Shown here: positions 40,130-49,261 of the stretch, piece by piece
Layout: each line of letters opens with the position of its first letter
Position numbering within the stretch: position 1 is the first letter of the stretch
Assembly (NCBI GenBank): GCA_019739295.1
Contig: JAHHDV010000033.1
Span: 1 to 64,000 of the forward strand
Reading direction: 5' to 3'
Origin: Taibaiella sp.
GTDB lineage: Bacteria; Bacteroidota; Bacteroidia; Chitinophagales; Chitinophagaceae
Length of the DNA: 64,000 nt
Notes under the pieces: model-generated
Seen by the model: only the letters and a program-made list of their open reading frames with translations
Databases searched by the model: none
What the model was told of the DNA's origin: nothing
Translations under genes and position numbers: made by a program

Positions 40130-40858
40130 TTACATAATTTTATCGAGTATTTTCCCCGCTTTTTTATAATAGGGGTTTTCTTTATTTACCCGTAGCAGAA
40201 AGTCCTTTGCCCTGCCAAGATCCTGTAGTTTATAATACAAATAACCTGTAAAGTAACAGGCATCTTCCCGATAGATAGAAGGGCCCTCAGCAGTCTGTTG
40301 TATATATACGAGTGCGCTGTCGTAGTTTCTATTTCCCAGGTGACTCAATCCCAGGTAATAAGCTGCAGTTGCATCAGACTCGTCTGCATCCTTTATTTCG
40401 TGTAAGATCACAATAGCTTCATGATAGTTTTGGGTATTGTAGGCATTAGAAGCCTTTATGTATTGTTCTTCCTGTGAGCGGTTGCGCATACTGTATTCCG
40501 TCATAAGCGGCAGTGGCCCGGGACCCGGGTTGCTACCCGTTATCGTAATGATGAGTGCCAGGGATGCCGCCACGGCGATACCGATACCCCATTTCTTCAA
40601 TATATTTCTTCTTCCGGTATGCTGCCGCTGTGCAGGTTGAAAATATGACCTGTTTTTCTCTGCCAGGGTTTGCCTGAGCTTTTGGATACCATCGGATTGG
40701 CTGTTGTCTTTTTCCAGCACAGACTGGATCTCTTTCCTTAACCGCACTTCCTCATTTAAGGCCGGATTCTCATTCAACGCTTTGAGAAAAGAAGAAAGCA
40801 TTTCCCCTTCCAGCTTTCCCTCTATATAATCCTGTATTATCTCTTCGTTGTTTGGCAT
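40130..40858 (-). CDS. membrane TPR protein, candidate anti-sigma factor
   Basis: The short cytosolic N-terminal domain (MPNNEEIIQDYIEGKLEGEM to about 50) resembles zinc-free anti-sigma domains. One transmembrane helix lies at about 90-107 (WGIGIAVAASLALIITITG). The periplasmic part has at least three TPR-like repeats (QEEQYIKASNAYNTQNYHEA, AYYLGLSHLGNRNYDSALVY, CYFTGYLYYKLQDLGRAKDF). The stop of the sigma gene is five bases upstream of this start, so the two are cotranscribed. That pairing is the main reason for the anti-sigma call; binding is inferred. Confidence 0.72.
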   Translation of the reverse strand: MPNNEEIIQDYIEGKLEGEMLSSFLKALNENPALNEEVRLRKEIQSVLEKDNSQSDGIQKLRQTLAEKNRSYFQPAQRQHTGRRNILKKWGIGIAVAASLALIITITGSNPGPGPLPLMTEYSMRNRSQEEQYIKASNAYNTQNYHEAIVILHEIKDADESDATAAYYLGLSHLGNRNYDSALVYIQQTAEGPSIYREDACYFTGYLYYKLQDLGRAKDFLLRVNKENPYYKKAGKILDKIM

Positions 40859-40863
40859 TACGT

Positions 40864-41427
40864 TTATTTTTTAAACAAATGATGTTCCCTGACCATTTTG
40901 GCCAGCTCGGCCATACACAGGCTTTTCCTTTTCCTTAAGTAAGCATAACTGAGCCCTAATTTAGCGGCGATCTTTTCCTGGTTTTTATCCTGTAAGCAGG
41001 CTTTTATGATCTCTTTGCATTTATCTCCAAGCTTTTCCAGGAGCGCGCATATGGTGTTCTCTTTTTCTATTTTCAGCGCATACTCCTCTGCGATTGACGC
41101 CTCATTTTCTCCAAAAGTATATATGTGGTCCGTTAGGTTTGTTACCTTCTTTTTGTACGTGGTTTTTAAGTGGCTGAGCCATTTTCTCTTACAGATAATA
41201 ATAAGAAAAGCCTCAAAGCTGCAGGTTAATACAAAATCCTTATCGAGAGACAGTTTATAGATATCTACCAGCGTATCCTGGAAGATATCAGCGGCTTCCT
41301 CTTCTGATCCGCTGTTAGCCAGGATCATTTTTTTTACCTTGCCTGCATAGAGCCTGTAGATCTCATCTATCCCACCTGAGTGGTGTTCCTGTAAATAACG
41401 GATGTACTTTTGGTCGGGATGCATCAA
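40864..41427 (-). CDS. ECF-type RNA polymerase sigma factor
   Basis: A sigma-70 family factor without region 1, 187 residues. Region 2 is seen as EEEAADIFQDTLVDIYKLSL with the following KRKWLSHLKTTYKKK. Region 4 is CKEIIKACLQDKNQEKIAAK, then LGLSYAYLRKRKSLCMAELA as the helix-turn-helix. The start MMHPDQKYIRYLQEHH is preceded by a 300-base intergenic region shared with the divergent PKD protein. The anti-sigma candidate follows directly. Targets are unknown, but the divergent genes are obvious candidates. Confidence 0.85.
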   Translation of the reverse strand: MMHPDQKYIRYLQEHHSGGIDEIYRLYAGKVKKMILANSGSEEEAADIFQDTLVDIYKLSLDKDFVLTCSFEAFLIIICKRKWLSHLKTTYKKKVTNLTDHIYTFGENEASIAEEYALKIEKENTICALLEKLGDKCKEIIKACLQDKNQEKIAAKLGLSYAYLRKRKSLCMAELAKMVREHHLFKK

Positions 41428-41728
41428 TCGCTAATACGGTTTTGTTCAAAGTGCATAAAATTACAAATTATAAACCCAAACTGCACAGAGAAATACGTTC
41501 AAAAAATTTTGTTTGTATCGGGAAAAAATTATTCCGGTTTTGAGTATCCTGCCGAGAAGACAGCAGGGAGGGACCGTAAGGATAAAATAACCTTTTGATG
41601 TTTTTTGGGAAGGTAACAAACTTCCGGTGCCGCATATCTACAGGCACAACCGGTGTATTTAGGTCAAAAATTTTAAATAATATACAGTTTGTTTTATCTT
41701 TCACTTGCTAACCAATAGATTATCATTA
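41428..41728. promoter_or_regulatory. divergent promoter region of the sigma/PKD cassette
   Basis: AT-rich 300-base spacer between the sigma factor (minus) and the PKD protein (plus). A near-consensus TATCTTTC (41695-41702) lies 27 bases before the PKD start. No exact TAnnTTTG box faces either gene, which would fit control by an alternative sigma factor. No gene is supported here. Confidence 0.4.
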
Positions 41729-43693
41729 ATGAGAACTTTTCTGAGTATTGTTCTGCTGTTGCACATATTTGTCGTTACTGCGCAAACAGACAGCTCTTTA
41801 TCTGCTCCGGAGATTATTATGGCATACAGTGGCACAGCATCCCGTTTTGAGGCGAAGCTTCCCGAACTGAGCCAGGTACCCGGAGGCAGGGCCCCGTTCT
41901 ATACTTATTTCTGGGATTTCGGGGACGGACATTTTAGCAGGGCTGCCAGCCCTGCTCATCACTATAATACTGATGGTGAGCATGAAGTAAGACTATATGC
42001 TACCAATAATTATGATATGGGTACCAAACCTCCCCGGCCTGTAAAGAAGGTCAGAACCACCCGTTCGGGAGTCGTATCCGTATCTTCCGACGAACAAAAC
42101 TTTTTTACCTCTAACGGGGTTTTCCAATTGGATAAAAATGCCAATGCGCTCCCGGGCAGTGATTTAATATTGATATCGGGAGTAAAGCCTGCCAGTACAA
42201 AAGGAACTATTTATATCCTTACCAATGAGAAAATATTTGATGATCCCGGTTTTGTATTTAAGTCCCAGTCCACGTATAATAAGGAACAATTATTGTCTCC
42301 GGATCCGGATGCCGGCAGCGGAATGTTTGCCACTGTCAAAGAAGCTGTCATCACGCAAAGCGGCAGCCCGGATTATGGTTACAAGGAGCACCTCACGTTT
42401 ACTAAAGAGGAAGCCATGCGCTATTTTTCAGGGTTATGCAAAAGCTACCATTCCATATCCGCTTATGAAATCAGCGCCCCGGATTCGGCGGCGCAGTTTT
42501 CTTTTATAGAATTGGCCATAACTCCAAAGATGATCAGGGATACCAATGCGATCATTACCGTAACGGGTATCTACTTCCCGGATGGCGGCGATGAAGCATA
42601 TATTCACAAACTGGATATTCCTGTCGTTGCTTCTCACGACCCGAATAAGATGTCGCTAAAGGAGACGAGGCTTCGATACAGGAGCATTTCAAAAAGAAAA
42701 GAACTGACCTACAAGGTGCAGTTTCAGAATGACGGTGAAGGCGACGCAAAGAATATAAGGCTGGAAATGGCGCTTCCTCCGCAACTGGATCCCTCCAGCT
42801 TTGAGCTGCTTCATTTATATCCTGAATGTCCTCCCTGTTCAGGGACACGGACCGCTGCCTGCTGGTATGCAGAGGCGAAAGAAGATTCGGTAATCTTCCA
42901 TTTTAAAGATGTAAGCCTTCCGGGAAGCAATGCTGCTGATGACATTCCTTCAGATAGCACAAAGGGTTTTGTAAGGTTCAGCGTAAAGCCTGCAAAGAAC
43001 TTGCCTAACAGGCCGTTTTCAGCGCGTACAGCTATTTACTTTGACCAAAACGAACCTGTACTGACCAATGCTGCCACAGGCAGGTTCAGGAAAAGCTTAT
43101 CGCCTATATTATTCCTGGGATGCAATTTTATTATTAACGAAAAGCAAGATGAAAGCTATTCTTCTTCCCGATACCGGAACAACTGGCAGGCCGGTATCGG
43201 CCTGGCTCCGCTTGCACCTTATAAAAAGTTCTACTGGCAGGCAGAACTTTTTGTCAATGTATATCAAAAAGATCTTTCAACGAAAGGCATTGTCGATACG
43301 ACGGAGGTCAATATTGACGGTACCTGGTATTTATCTTTTAAGCAGGACAGGTTATCTGAAGAAAAAGGAATACAACTGCGCGTTACACCGGTACAGCTTC
43401 GGTATAACATTCACCCCTTGGTCAGTTTAGGTGCAGGACTGAGCTGCAATATGAACCTGAATTTATCCGGAAAAGAAGAAATTGTCTATTATGTGGGTAG
43501 TGCCGGCACCCCCTTAGAGCCGAAGACACAAATCATCAACGAGGGAAAAGACAGAAATACGCCTCTTTCCTTTAACCCGTTCATAGATATCAATTTCGGG
43601 AAAGTTTACCTGGGGCCGTCACTGGGGGTACGATATCATATAGGCACCAACAGTCCCGGCTATCTTTATACTTATGCCTGCTGGAGGCTATAG
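41729..43693 (+). CDS. PKD-domain protein with a C-terminal barrel-like domain
   Basis: A signal peptide (MRTFLSIVLLLHIFVVTAQ) begins at the ATG 41729; the open frame from 41705 uses TTG. An N-terminal PKD domain has YTYFWDFGDGHFSRAASPAH followed by YNTDGEHEVRLYATN. Two further beta domains follow, one with LTYKVQFQNDGEGDAKNIRL, of the DUF11-like conserved-repeat type. The last 190 residues alternate polar and hydrophobic strands (WQAGIGLAPLAPYKKFYWQA, LGPSLGVRYHIG) and end CWRL. This suggests an outer-membrane barrel or anchoring domain. It probably forms an operon with the CHAT protein downstream (86-base gap). Confidence 0.7.
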   Translation: MRTFLSIVLLLHIFVVTAQTDSSLSAPEIIMAYSGTASRFEAKLPELSQVPGGRAPFYTYFWDFGDGHFSRAASPAHHYNTDGEHEVRLYATNNYDMGTKPPRPVKKVRTTRSGVVSVSSDEQNFFTSNGVFQLDKNANALPGSDLILISGVKPASTKGTIYILTNEKIFDDPGFVFKSQSTYNKEQLLSPDPDAGSGMFATVKEAVITQSGSPDYGYKEHLTFTKEEAMRYFSGLCKSYHSISAYEISAPDSAAQFSFIELAITPKMIRDTNAIITVTGIYFPDGGDEAYIHKLDIPVVASHDPNKMSLKETRLRYRSISKRKELTYKVQFQNDGEGDAKNIRLEMALPPQLDPSSFELLHLYPECPPCSGTRTAACWYAEAKEDSVIFHFKDVSLPGSNAADDIPSDSTKGFVRFSVKPAKNLPNRPFSARTAIYFDQNEPVLTNAATGRFRKSLSPILFLGCNFIINEKQDESYSSSRYRNNWQAGIGLAPLAPYKKFYWQAELFVNVYQKDLSTKGIVDTTEVNIDGTWYLSFKQDRLSEEKGIQLRVTPVQLRYNIHPLVSLGAGLSCNMNLNLSGKEEIVYYVGSAGTPLEPKTQIINEGKDRNTPLSFNPFIDINFGKVYLGPSLGVRYHIGTNSPGYLYTYACWRL

Positions 43694-43779
43694 GTTTTTA
43701 ACCATATTTCAGCCATTTCGCTTTAAAATTATTATCTTGAAAGCTTAAAGCTTGTTTAAATTTTATAGAAAATGGCAAA

Positions 43780-46413
43780 ATGATGGGGTGGTTTAAATGG
43801 ATGTGCCTTTTATGGGTTACCGGGAGCGCCTCCTGCGGCAGAGATAAGAATACTGAAGCTGAACACCATATCCCGGTTCATACGGACACGCTGTCTACAC
43901 TTCAACAGATAAAGACAATGGGGGATCTGGTATATGATTACCCCCTGGAATTTTCAGAACACGCAGATTCATTTCTTACCATTATCAATCATATACAACC
44001 TCACAACCAGGAGACCTCCAGATCCTACCAGTTGCTGCTGCTGAATGCAGGATATGCTTTAAGCCAGGATGCACAGATCCTGAAAAGTGTGGCTGTTTAC
44101 GAGAAAGCCTTGGCGTATTATTTTGAAAATCCCGATAAGAGTATTGATTTTTTAGAGTATTATGTCAAGCCTTTAGGAAGCCTGTATACAATGACCGGTG
44201 ATCTGCAAAAGGCTGCGTCATTGCAATATATGGCAATCGAAAATGCGCATCATGATCCTGAGCAGAAAGCCGGTGTTTATGCGAACCTTGCCATTACCAT
44301 CCGGCAACTGCAACTATGGGACAGCGTGATCTCTGTCTGCCATAGCGGCCTTGCTTTTGTCTTACCGAATAGTATAACCGCATCCAGGTTTTATAACGAA
44401 TTGGCTGAATGCTATATGGCTAAAGAAAATGCAGACAGCGCTTTCCATTATAACCGTTTGGCAGTTGCAATCCTCGCTACCCAGAGCCGAAATGCGCAAC
44501 CGGGTATATGGTTGGCTACGGCCAAATCGATAGAAGGACGTATTTTTTTATTGGAGAAGGATTATGAAAAAGCCTCCGGGAGTATATCTGAAGCGATATC
44601 ACTGCTCGAAGCAGGCATGCACCAGGCACATCAAAGGGAAAGGGCAAAGCTATACGAATTAAGAGGGAGGATAAGCCTGGAGAATGGCAAGATGCAGCAG
44701 GCAGTAAATGATTTCAGAACCGCTATACGATACCTTAAGCCCGGAGAGCAGATGCATTACCCGGATAATACCATCACAGATTGCTATTTCGGTTTGGCAA
44801 AATGCATGCGGATTCTGAACATCCGGGATTCTGCCATAACTTATTATGTGAATGCTGTAGAAAATGATTATGTCGTTCAGCAGTTTATCATAACCAAAGA
44901 GAGCAGCTACTATAATTCGGCACAGGTCCGTACATTACTGGAGGAGGCCTCAGCATTGATATGGACGGAATACCAGCACGCTGGTGATGATATACTGAAA
45001 AGCAGGCTCGCGTACCAGTTGCTCTGGATAACAGAGCTTTCCAAAGGAAGACAACTCATCAACGAGATCAGCAGGTCGGAAAAATGGAAAAGCAGCCATA
45101 CGCGGTCTCAACAGGTTTCAGATGTACAGGTAGCATTAAGGTACCTGTATGGATCTCTTGCCGGCAATACCGACAGTGCCTTACAAGGAAAAATAAAAAA
45201 AGAAATCAGGGATATTATTTTCAGAACGGCACTGTCAGAAAAAGCCTTTGAGAAAAGATATGAGATCCCGGATTTTACTGCTTTCCGGGACAAGATTAAG
45301 GACATCAGTAAAGCGGCCTCCGTAATTTCCTGGCAAATGAATGGCACCGGTCTTTGCTGGGTGACGGTTGTTCATAACGGAACAATAAAATCAAACCAGC
45401 TGCAAAACGGCATAGGGCTCCACAGTGAAATAGATGCTTTGATGCATACTTACTTTTATAACGGCCCGCAGGCATACAATAATAACCCTTCATTATATTT
45501 CGAACGTTCTTCTGCACTTTTTTCGAAAATACTCCCGGTATCGGAAATTTGCGCACATGAAAAATGGGTGGTGTCTCCGGACGGCAGCCTGCATGCCTTG
45601 CCGCTTGAAGCGCTTACCGTAAATCATCGGTTTGTAATAGAAAGCAAACAGGTCAATACTGTTTATACCTTATTGTCCTATGATCCGGGATCGCCCTCTC
45701 CGGTAAAAGAAATAAGCGTCAACGTATTTGCCAAAGCAAAGCATTCCGGGGATTTCCGCAATCTGGATTATATACCTGAAGAGATAAAGAGCATTAAATC
45801 TGTAGTTAATGCGAATGTATATGAAAACGAGCAGGCAGGTTTTCAAAAATTTTCAGAGGCATTGGCTTCACCTGGTATATTACACATAAGTACACATGCG
45901 GTATCGGATGATGATGGATTGCCTTACCTGGTCCTTGATGAAAAAATCAACATTAATGACCTGCAATTTGCCCATGCACAGGCTCCTTTAGCCGTACTTT
46001 CAGCTTGTGAGACGGCCAGGGGGAAAATAATAGATGGGGAAGGCCTGGAGAGCCTGAACAAAGCATTCCTGGGTAAGGGGATAAAAGGAGTAATAGCTGC
46101 CCGCTGGCCGGTTAATGATGCATCTGCTCCTGACTTCATCCGGCAGTTCTACAGGTACCTGGAGGAAGAGCATAACCCTGAGAAAGCTTTACGGGCTTCT
46201 AAACTGGATTTTATTCGCGGAAAGTCTTCAGGTTACCTTGCGAACCCCTGGGAGTGGGCTGCTTTGAGTTGTTATACCGGGGAGGAAATGAATCTCTATC
46301 TGAAGGCAAACAGACTGCCTGTATATGGGATGTTGATTGCTGCCGTAGTTATATTGGTTGCGTTGCTGTGGTCTGTCAGGAGCATAAAACAAAAGAAAGG
46401 AGTAAGGCCATAA
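43780..46413 (+). CDS. TPR-CHAT caspase-like protease, membrane anchored
   Basis: A large TPR protein with a C-terminal CHAT (caspase-like) protease domain. The start MMGWFKWMCLLWVTGSASCG looks like a lipoprotein signal with Cys at 19. Helical TPR repeats fill about 60-520. The CHAT domain occupies about 550-840: the catalytic His is His706 (ILHISTHAVSDDDG) and the catalytic Cys is Cys743 (LSACETARGKIIDGEG), 37 residues apart as in active members, followed by GVIAARWPVNDASA and WEWAALSCY. A transmembrane helix near the end (YGMLIAAVVILVALLW) leaves a short basic tail. 877 residues, intact. Substrate unknown; the anti-sigma/TPR protein and the PKD protein next to it are candidates. Confidence 0.85.
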   Translation: MMGWFKWMCLLWVTGSASCGRDKNTEAEHHIPVHTDTLSTLQQIKTMGDLVYDYPLEFSEHADSFLTIINHIQPHNQETSRSYQLLLLNAGYALSQDAQILKSVAVYEKALAYYFENPDKSIDFLEYYVKPLGSLYTMTGDLQKAASLQYMAIENAHHDPEQKAGVYANLAITIRQLQLWDSVISVCHSGLAFVLPNSITASRFYNELAECYMAKENADSAFHYNRLAVAILATQSRNAQPGIWLATAKSIEGRIFLLEKDYEKASGSISEAISLLEAGMHQAHQRERAKLYELRGRISLENGKMQQAVNDFRTAIRYLKPGEQMHYPDNTITDCYFGLAKCMRILNIRDSAITYYVNAVENDYVVQQFIITKESSYYNSAQVRTLLEEASALIWTEYQHAGDDILKSRLAYQLLWITELSKGRQLINEISRSEKWKSSHTRSQQVSDVQVALRYLYGSLAGNTDSALQGKIKKEIRDIIFRTALSEKAFEKRYEIPDFTAFRDKIKDISKAASVISWQMNGTGLCWVTVVHNGTIKSNQLQNGIGLHSEIDALMHTYFYNGPQAYNNNPSLYFERSSALFSKILPVSEICAHEKWVVSPDGSLHALPLEALTVNHRFVIESKQVNTVYTLLSYDPGSPSPVKEISVNVFAKAKHSGDFRNLDYIPEEIKSIKSVVNANVYENEQAGFQKFSEALASPGILHISTHAVSDDDGLPYLVLDEKININDLQFAHAQAPLAVLSACETARGKIIDGEGLESLNKAFLGKGIKGVIAARWPVNDASAPDFIRQFYRYLEEEHNPEKALRASKLDFIRGKSSGYLANPWEWAALSCYTGEEMNLYLKANRLPVYGMLIAAVVILVALLWSVRSIKQKKGVRP

Positions 46414-46463
46414 CAGCCATACTCCTCTCATCGCATATATAAGCATGCCTTCTGTGCTATAGT

Positions 46464-47306
46464 TTATTCACAGCATGGGCTTACGTAGCCCTTGAGGAAG
46501 GTTATCTCACTTGTTGTCAGGACCCTGTTGTATACTTTGATATCATCAATAGCACCGACAAAATTCTTTCCTATAACCAGGTCCCCGTTATATACTGTAG
46601 TATAAGGGATGCCGCATATGGAGCTGCCATCCGTAGTCATCACTCCATTGCGGTATATTTCCCACTTACTGACCGGTTCAGAAGGATCAAATATGGCGAT
46701 CAGGTTCTGCCAGCCGGAATTCTCATAGTCCATCATCAGGCTATCGCAGTAAGTGGCCAGCAAAGGGTTAAAAGAGCCGTCCCAGACCCTGGACGTGCCC
46801 AATCCGAATACAGGTTTCATGCAGTCGTAAGTGCCCAGAGAGTATTCTCCATAAGTATCAGGACAGCGTAATCCGGTACCCGGATCTCTGCCTATCAGCA
46901 ATCTGTAGTCACCGGCTGTCCCCGGGACATACACGGGTTTGTACCACAACACTATTGATAATTCGGTGGTTTCATCGAAGTCGAAATCACTATGTGACGG
47001 AATGCTGATATAATCGGTATTGGTTCCCGGGAACTCCATAGCACAATCTGCGCTTCCTGATGGGTTGGAGGTGGAGACCACACTTCCTGTTATGGATCCA
47101 TCATGCCCGTTTCCTGAATAATCAGATACTGATCCCGATACAAATTTGTAATATGCCACCAATCCTGAATTGTAAGGTGCCATCAGAATTTCATCATTAC
47201 ACTCACCGCTACCGGGATCAGGAGCAGGAAGATCGTCATCACAGGAGACGAGCCCGAGTAAAAAAGAACACGCTATCAGGCCGTTAATTATTTTTTTTGT
47301 ACGCAT
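46464..47306 (-). CDS. LamG/concanavalin-like lipoprotein
   Basis: A surface lipoprotein: signal MRTKKIINGLIACSFLLGLV with lipobox Cys in VSCDDD. The mature part is a LamG-like domain: GLVAYYKFVSGSVSDYSGNG, the strand ELSIVLWYKPVYV, and the end FVGAIDDIKVYNRVLTTSEI, a hallmark of the fold (binding of sugars or other ligands). Eight or nine Cys, unusually many. 280 residues. It converges on the CHAT gene with 50 bases between and no terminator between them. Confidence 0.82.
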   Translation of the reverse strand: MRTKKIINGLIACSFLLGLVSCDDDLPAPDPGSGECNDEILMAPYNSGLVAYYKFVSGSVSDYSGNGHDGSITGSVVSTSNPSGSADCAMEFPGTNTDYISIPSHSDFDFDETTELSIVLWYKPVYVPGTAGDYRLLIGRDPGTGLRCPDTYGEYSLGTYDCMKPVFGLGTSRVWDGSFNPLLATYCDSLMMDYENSGWQNLIAIFDPSEPVSKWEIYRNGVMTTDGSSICGIPYTTVYNGDLVIGKNFVGAIDDIKVYNRVLTTSEITFLKGYVSPCCE

Positions 47307-47517
47307 AGCATTTAGTATTTAAGAGTTAGAAATTGATTGTTTGTATGTATATAGACCAAGGTTCGGTTTTGTTACCTTTTTGATATTAAAAAATATACTG
47401 ATGAGGGAACGCCTGTAAGGTGATCCGGTTTTTAAAGCGTTAAAACCTATACTCCAATGCCTGTTAAGCTCAAAATATTCAGCTATTGTTCAACGGGGGA
47501 ATGAAAAAGTATTTGCA

Positions 47518-47550
47518 TTTTTGATCATCAGGGCATAACAGCTACCTTTG
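47518..47550 (+). promoter_or_regulatory. promoter of hemC
   Basis: TTTTTG (47518-47523), a 19-base spacer and TACCTTTG (47543-47550) match the Bacteroidota consensus. The expected transcription start is only a few bases from the first ATG (47559), so the mRNA would be nearly leaderless. Confidence 0.65.
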
Positions 47551-47558
47551 CTCCACCA

Positions 47559-48494
47559 ATGATACAAATGGAAAATAAGAGATATAAGCTGGGAAGCCGG
47601 GATAGTCCCCTGGCGATGTGGCAGGCCCGTAAAGTCCAGGATTTGCTGAGTGCAAAAGGTATGGCGACAGAGATTGTGGCGGTGAAAAGTGAGGGCGACC
47701 TGGACCTGGTAACACCACTGTATGCAATGGGAGTACAGGGTGTCTTTACCAAGACATTAGATGCTTACCTGCTGTCCGGACATATCGACCTGGCAGTACA
47801 TTCTATGAAAGATGTACCTGTACAGCCGGCACAGGGCATTATACAGGCAGCCGTTCCTGAACGCGCAAGCTCCTCAGACGTGATCGTATGGAAAAGCGGT
47901 GCCAAAACTATGGAAGAGCTGGAGGCCGGTCCATATACGATTGGTACCGGCTCTGTGCGGAGAAGGAGTTTTTGGCTGCATCGCTTCCCTCATCATCAGG
48001 TAGAGAACTTAAGGGGCAATATACAAACCCGGCTCAGGAAACTCGAACAGAGCGACTGGGCGGGAGCCGTGTTTGCGAGAGCAGGGCTGGAAAGAATGGA
48101 GATGACTGGATTGCAGACTACAGCACTGGACTGGATGCTCCCTGCTCCGGCCCAGGGAGCTTTAATGGTTGTTTGCCGGGAGGAAGATGCGGTACTGCAG
48201 GCACGGATTGGGCAGATCGACCATATTCCCACCTCTCTTTGTGTACTCCAGGAGCGTTCATTCTTATCTGCATTACACGGGGGCTGTTCTACTCCTATCG
48301 GTGCGCATGCGGAGATCAGAGAAGAAAGGATGTACTTCAAAGGGAGTATTGTGAATGTCACCGGCCGGGAGATGATGCAGGTTGAAGAAGATGTATTGAT
48401 TGACCAGGCAGGGGATATCGGGCAGCGGTGTGCACAAAAATTACTGGATCAGGGAGCCGGACGGATTGTAGCCCAGATCAGGCATTTGCAATAG
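47559..48494 (+). CDS. hemC: hydroxymethylbilane synthase (porphobilinogen deaminase)
   Basis: Joins four porphobilinogen units into hydroxymethylbilane for heme and corrin synthesis. Motifs: LGSRDSPLAMWQARKVQDLL, DLAVHSMKDVPVQPAQG, the Arg-rich GTGSVRRRSFWL, and ALHGGCSTPIGA with the cofactor-binding Cys. 311 residues; the second ATG (47568, MENKRYK) is an equally good start. Other heme genes are not adjacent. msrA follows after 84 bases, so the two may be transcribed together. Confidence 0.95.
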   Translation: MIQMENKRYKLGSRDSPLAMWQARKVQDLLSAKGMATEIVAVKSEGDLDLVTPLYAMGVQGVFTKTLDAYLLSGHIDLAVHSMKDVPVQPAQGIIQAAVPERASSSDVIVWKSGAKTMEELEAGPYTIGTGSVRRRSFWLHRFPHHQVENLRGNIQTRLRKLEQSDWAGAVFARAGLERMEMTGLQTTALDWMLPAPAQGALMVVCREEDAVLQARIGQIDHIPTSLCVLQERSFLSALHGGCSTPIGAHAEIREERMYFKGSIVNVTGREMMQVEEDVLIDQAGDIGQRCAQKLLDQGAGRIVAQIRHLQ

Positions 48495-48578
48495 ATCAAA
48501 CAGGTAGGGAAGAGAACGTTAATTGACATCAATTTTGCAAAAAAGGCAGTATATTTATTGATTATAAAAACTATCGGC

Positions 48579-49235
48579 ATGCGATATTTGTGGTTGATGA
48601 TACTGGGCTTATGGATACAGCAGGGTTGCGCCCAGTCCCCAAAAGCAATCAATGACCAGGTATTCGAAGTACAAAAGCAAATCAAGATGAATGATAATTT
48701 CAAACAATTAGATACAGCGACCCTTGCTGCAGGATGCTTCTGGTGTGTGGAAGCGCAATTTGCAGCCCTGAAAGGAGTGCATTCGGTGAAGAGCGGATAT
48801 ACAGGTGGTGATAAGCCGCATCCTACCTACGAAGAGGTGTGCAGTGGCAATACAGGCCATGCCGAAGCGGTGAATATATTCTATGATCCGTCGGTGATCA
48901 GTTATGACAGGTTGCTGGCAGCCTTCTTTTTAGCGCATGACCCTACCCAGCTCAATAGGCAGGGGAATGATATCGGCACGCAATACCGGTCCGCCGTTTT
49001 CCCCAGAAATGAAGAACAGCGCCAGGCGGCAGCGCAATATATAGCACAGCTCAACGATAAAAATGTATATGGCAAACCTGTAGTGACTACCATAGAGCCG
49101 TTTACCGTTTTCTACGACGCGGAAGCCTATCATGATGATTATTTTGCAAATAATCCGGGGAATCCCTACTGCCAGATGGTGGTCAGACCTAAACTGGAGA
49201 AATTCAGGGAGGTATTTAAAGAGGACCTGAAGTAG
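48579..49235 (+). CDS. msrA: peptide-methionine (S)-S-oxide reductase, lipoprotein form
   Basis: MsrA repairs S-methionine sulfoxide. The catalytic motif GCFWCVEAQF is present, with SGYTGGDKPHPTYEEVCSGN and EAYHDDYFANNPGNPYCQMV. An N-terminal signal MRYLWLMILGLWIQQGCAQ carries a lipobox Cys, so the enzyme is anchored in the envelope, not cytosolic. The start at ATG 48579 follows from the signal peptide; the open frame from 48558 starts at ATT. 218 residues. Exported MsrA is known in several Bacteroidota. Confidence 0.93.
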   Translation: MRYLWLMILGLWIQQGCAQSPKAINDQVFEVQKQIKMNDNFKQLDTATLAAGCFWCVEAQFAALKGVHSVKSGYTGGDKPHPTYEEVCSGNTGHAEAVNIFYDPSVISYDRLLAAFFLAHDPTQLNRQGNDIGTQYRSAVFPRNEEQRQAAAQYIAQLNDKNVYGKPVVTTIEPFTVFYDAEAYHDDYFANNPGNPYCQMVVRPKLEKFREVFKEDLK

Positions 49236-49261
49236 TGACCGGGTTCAGGATACGCTCGAGG

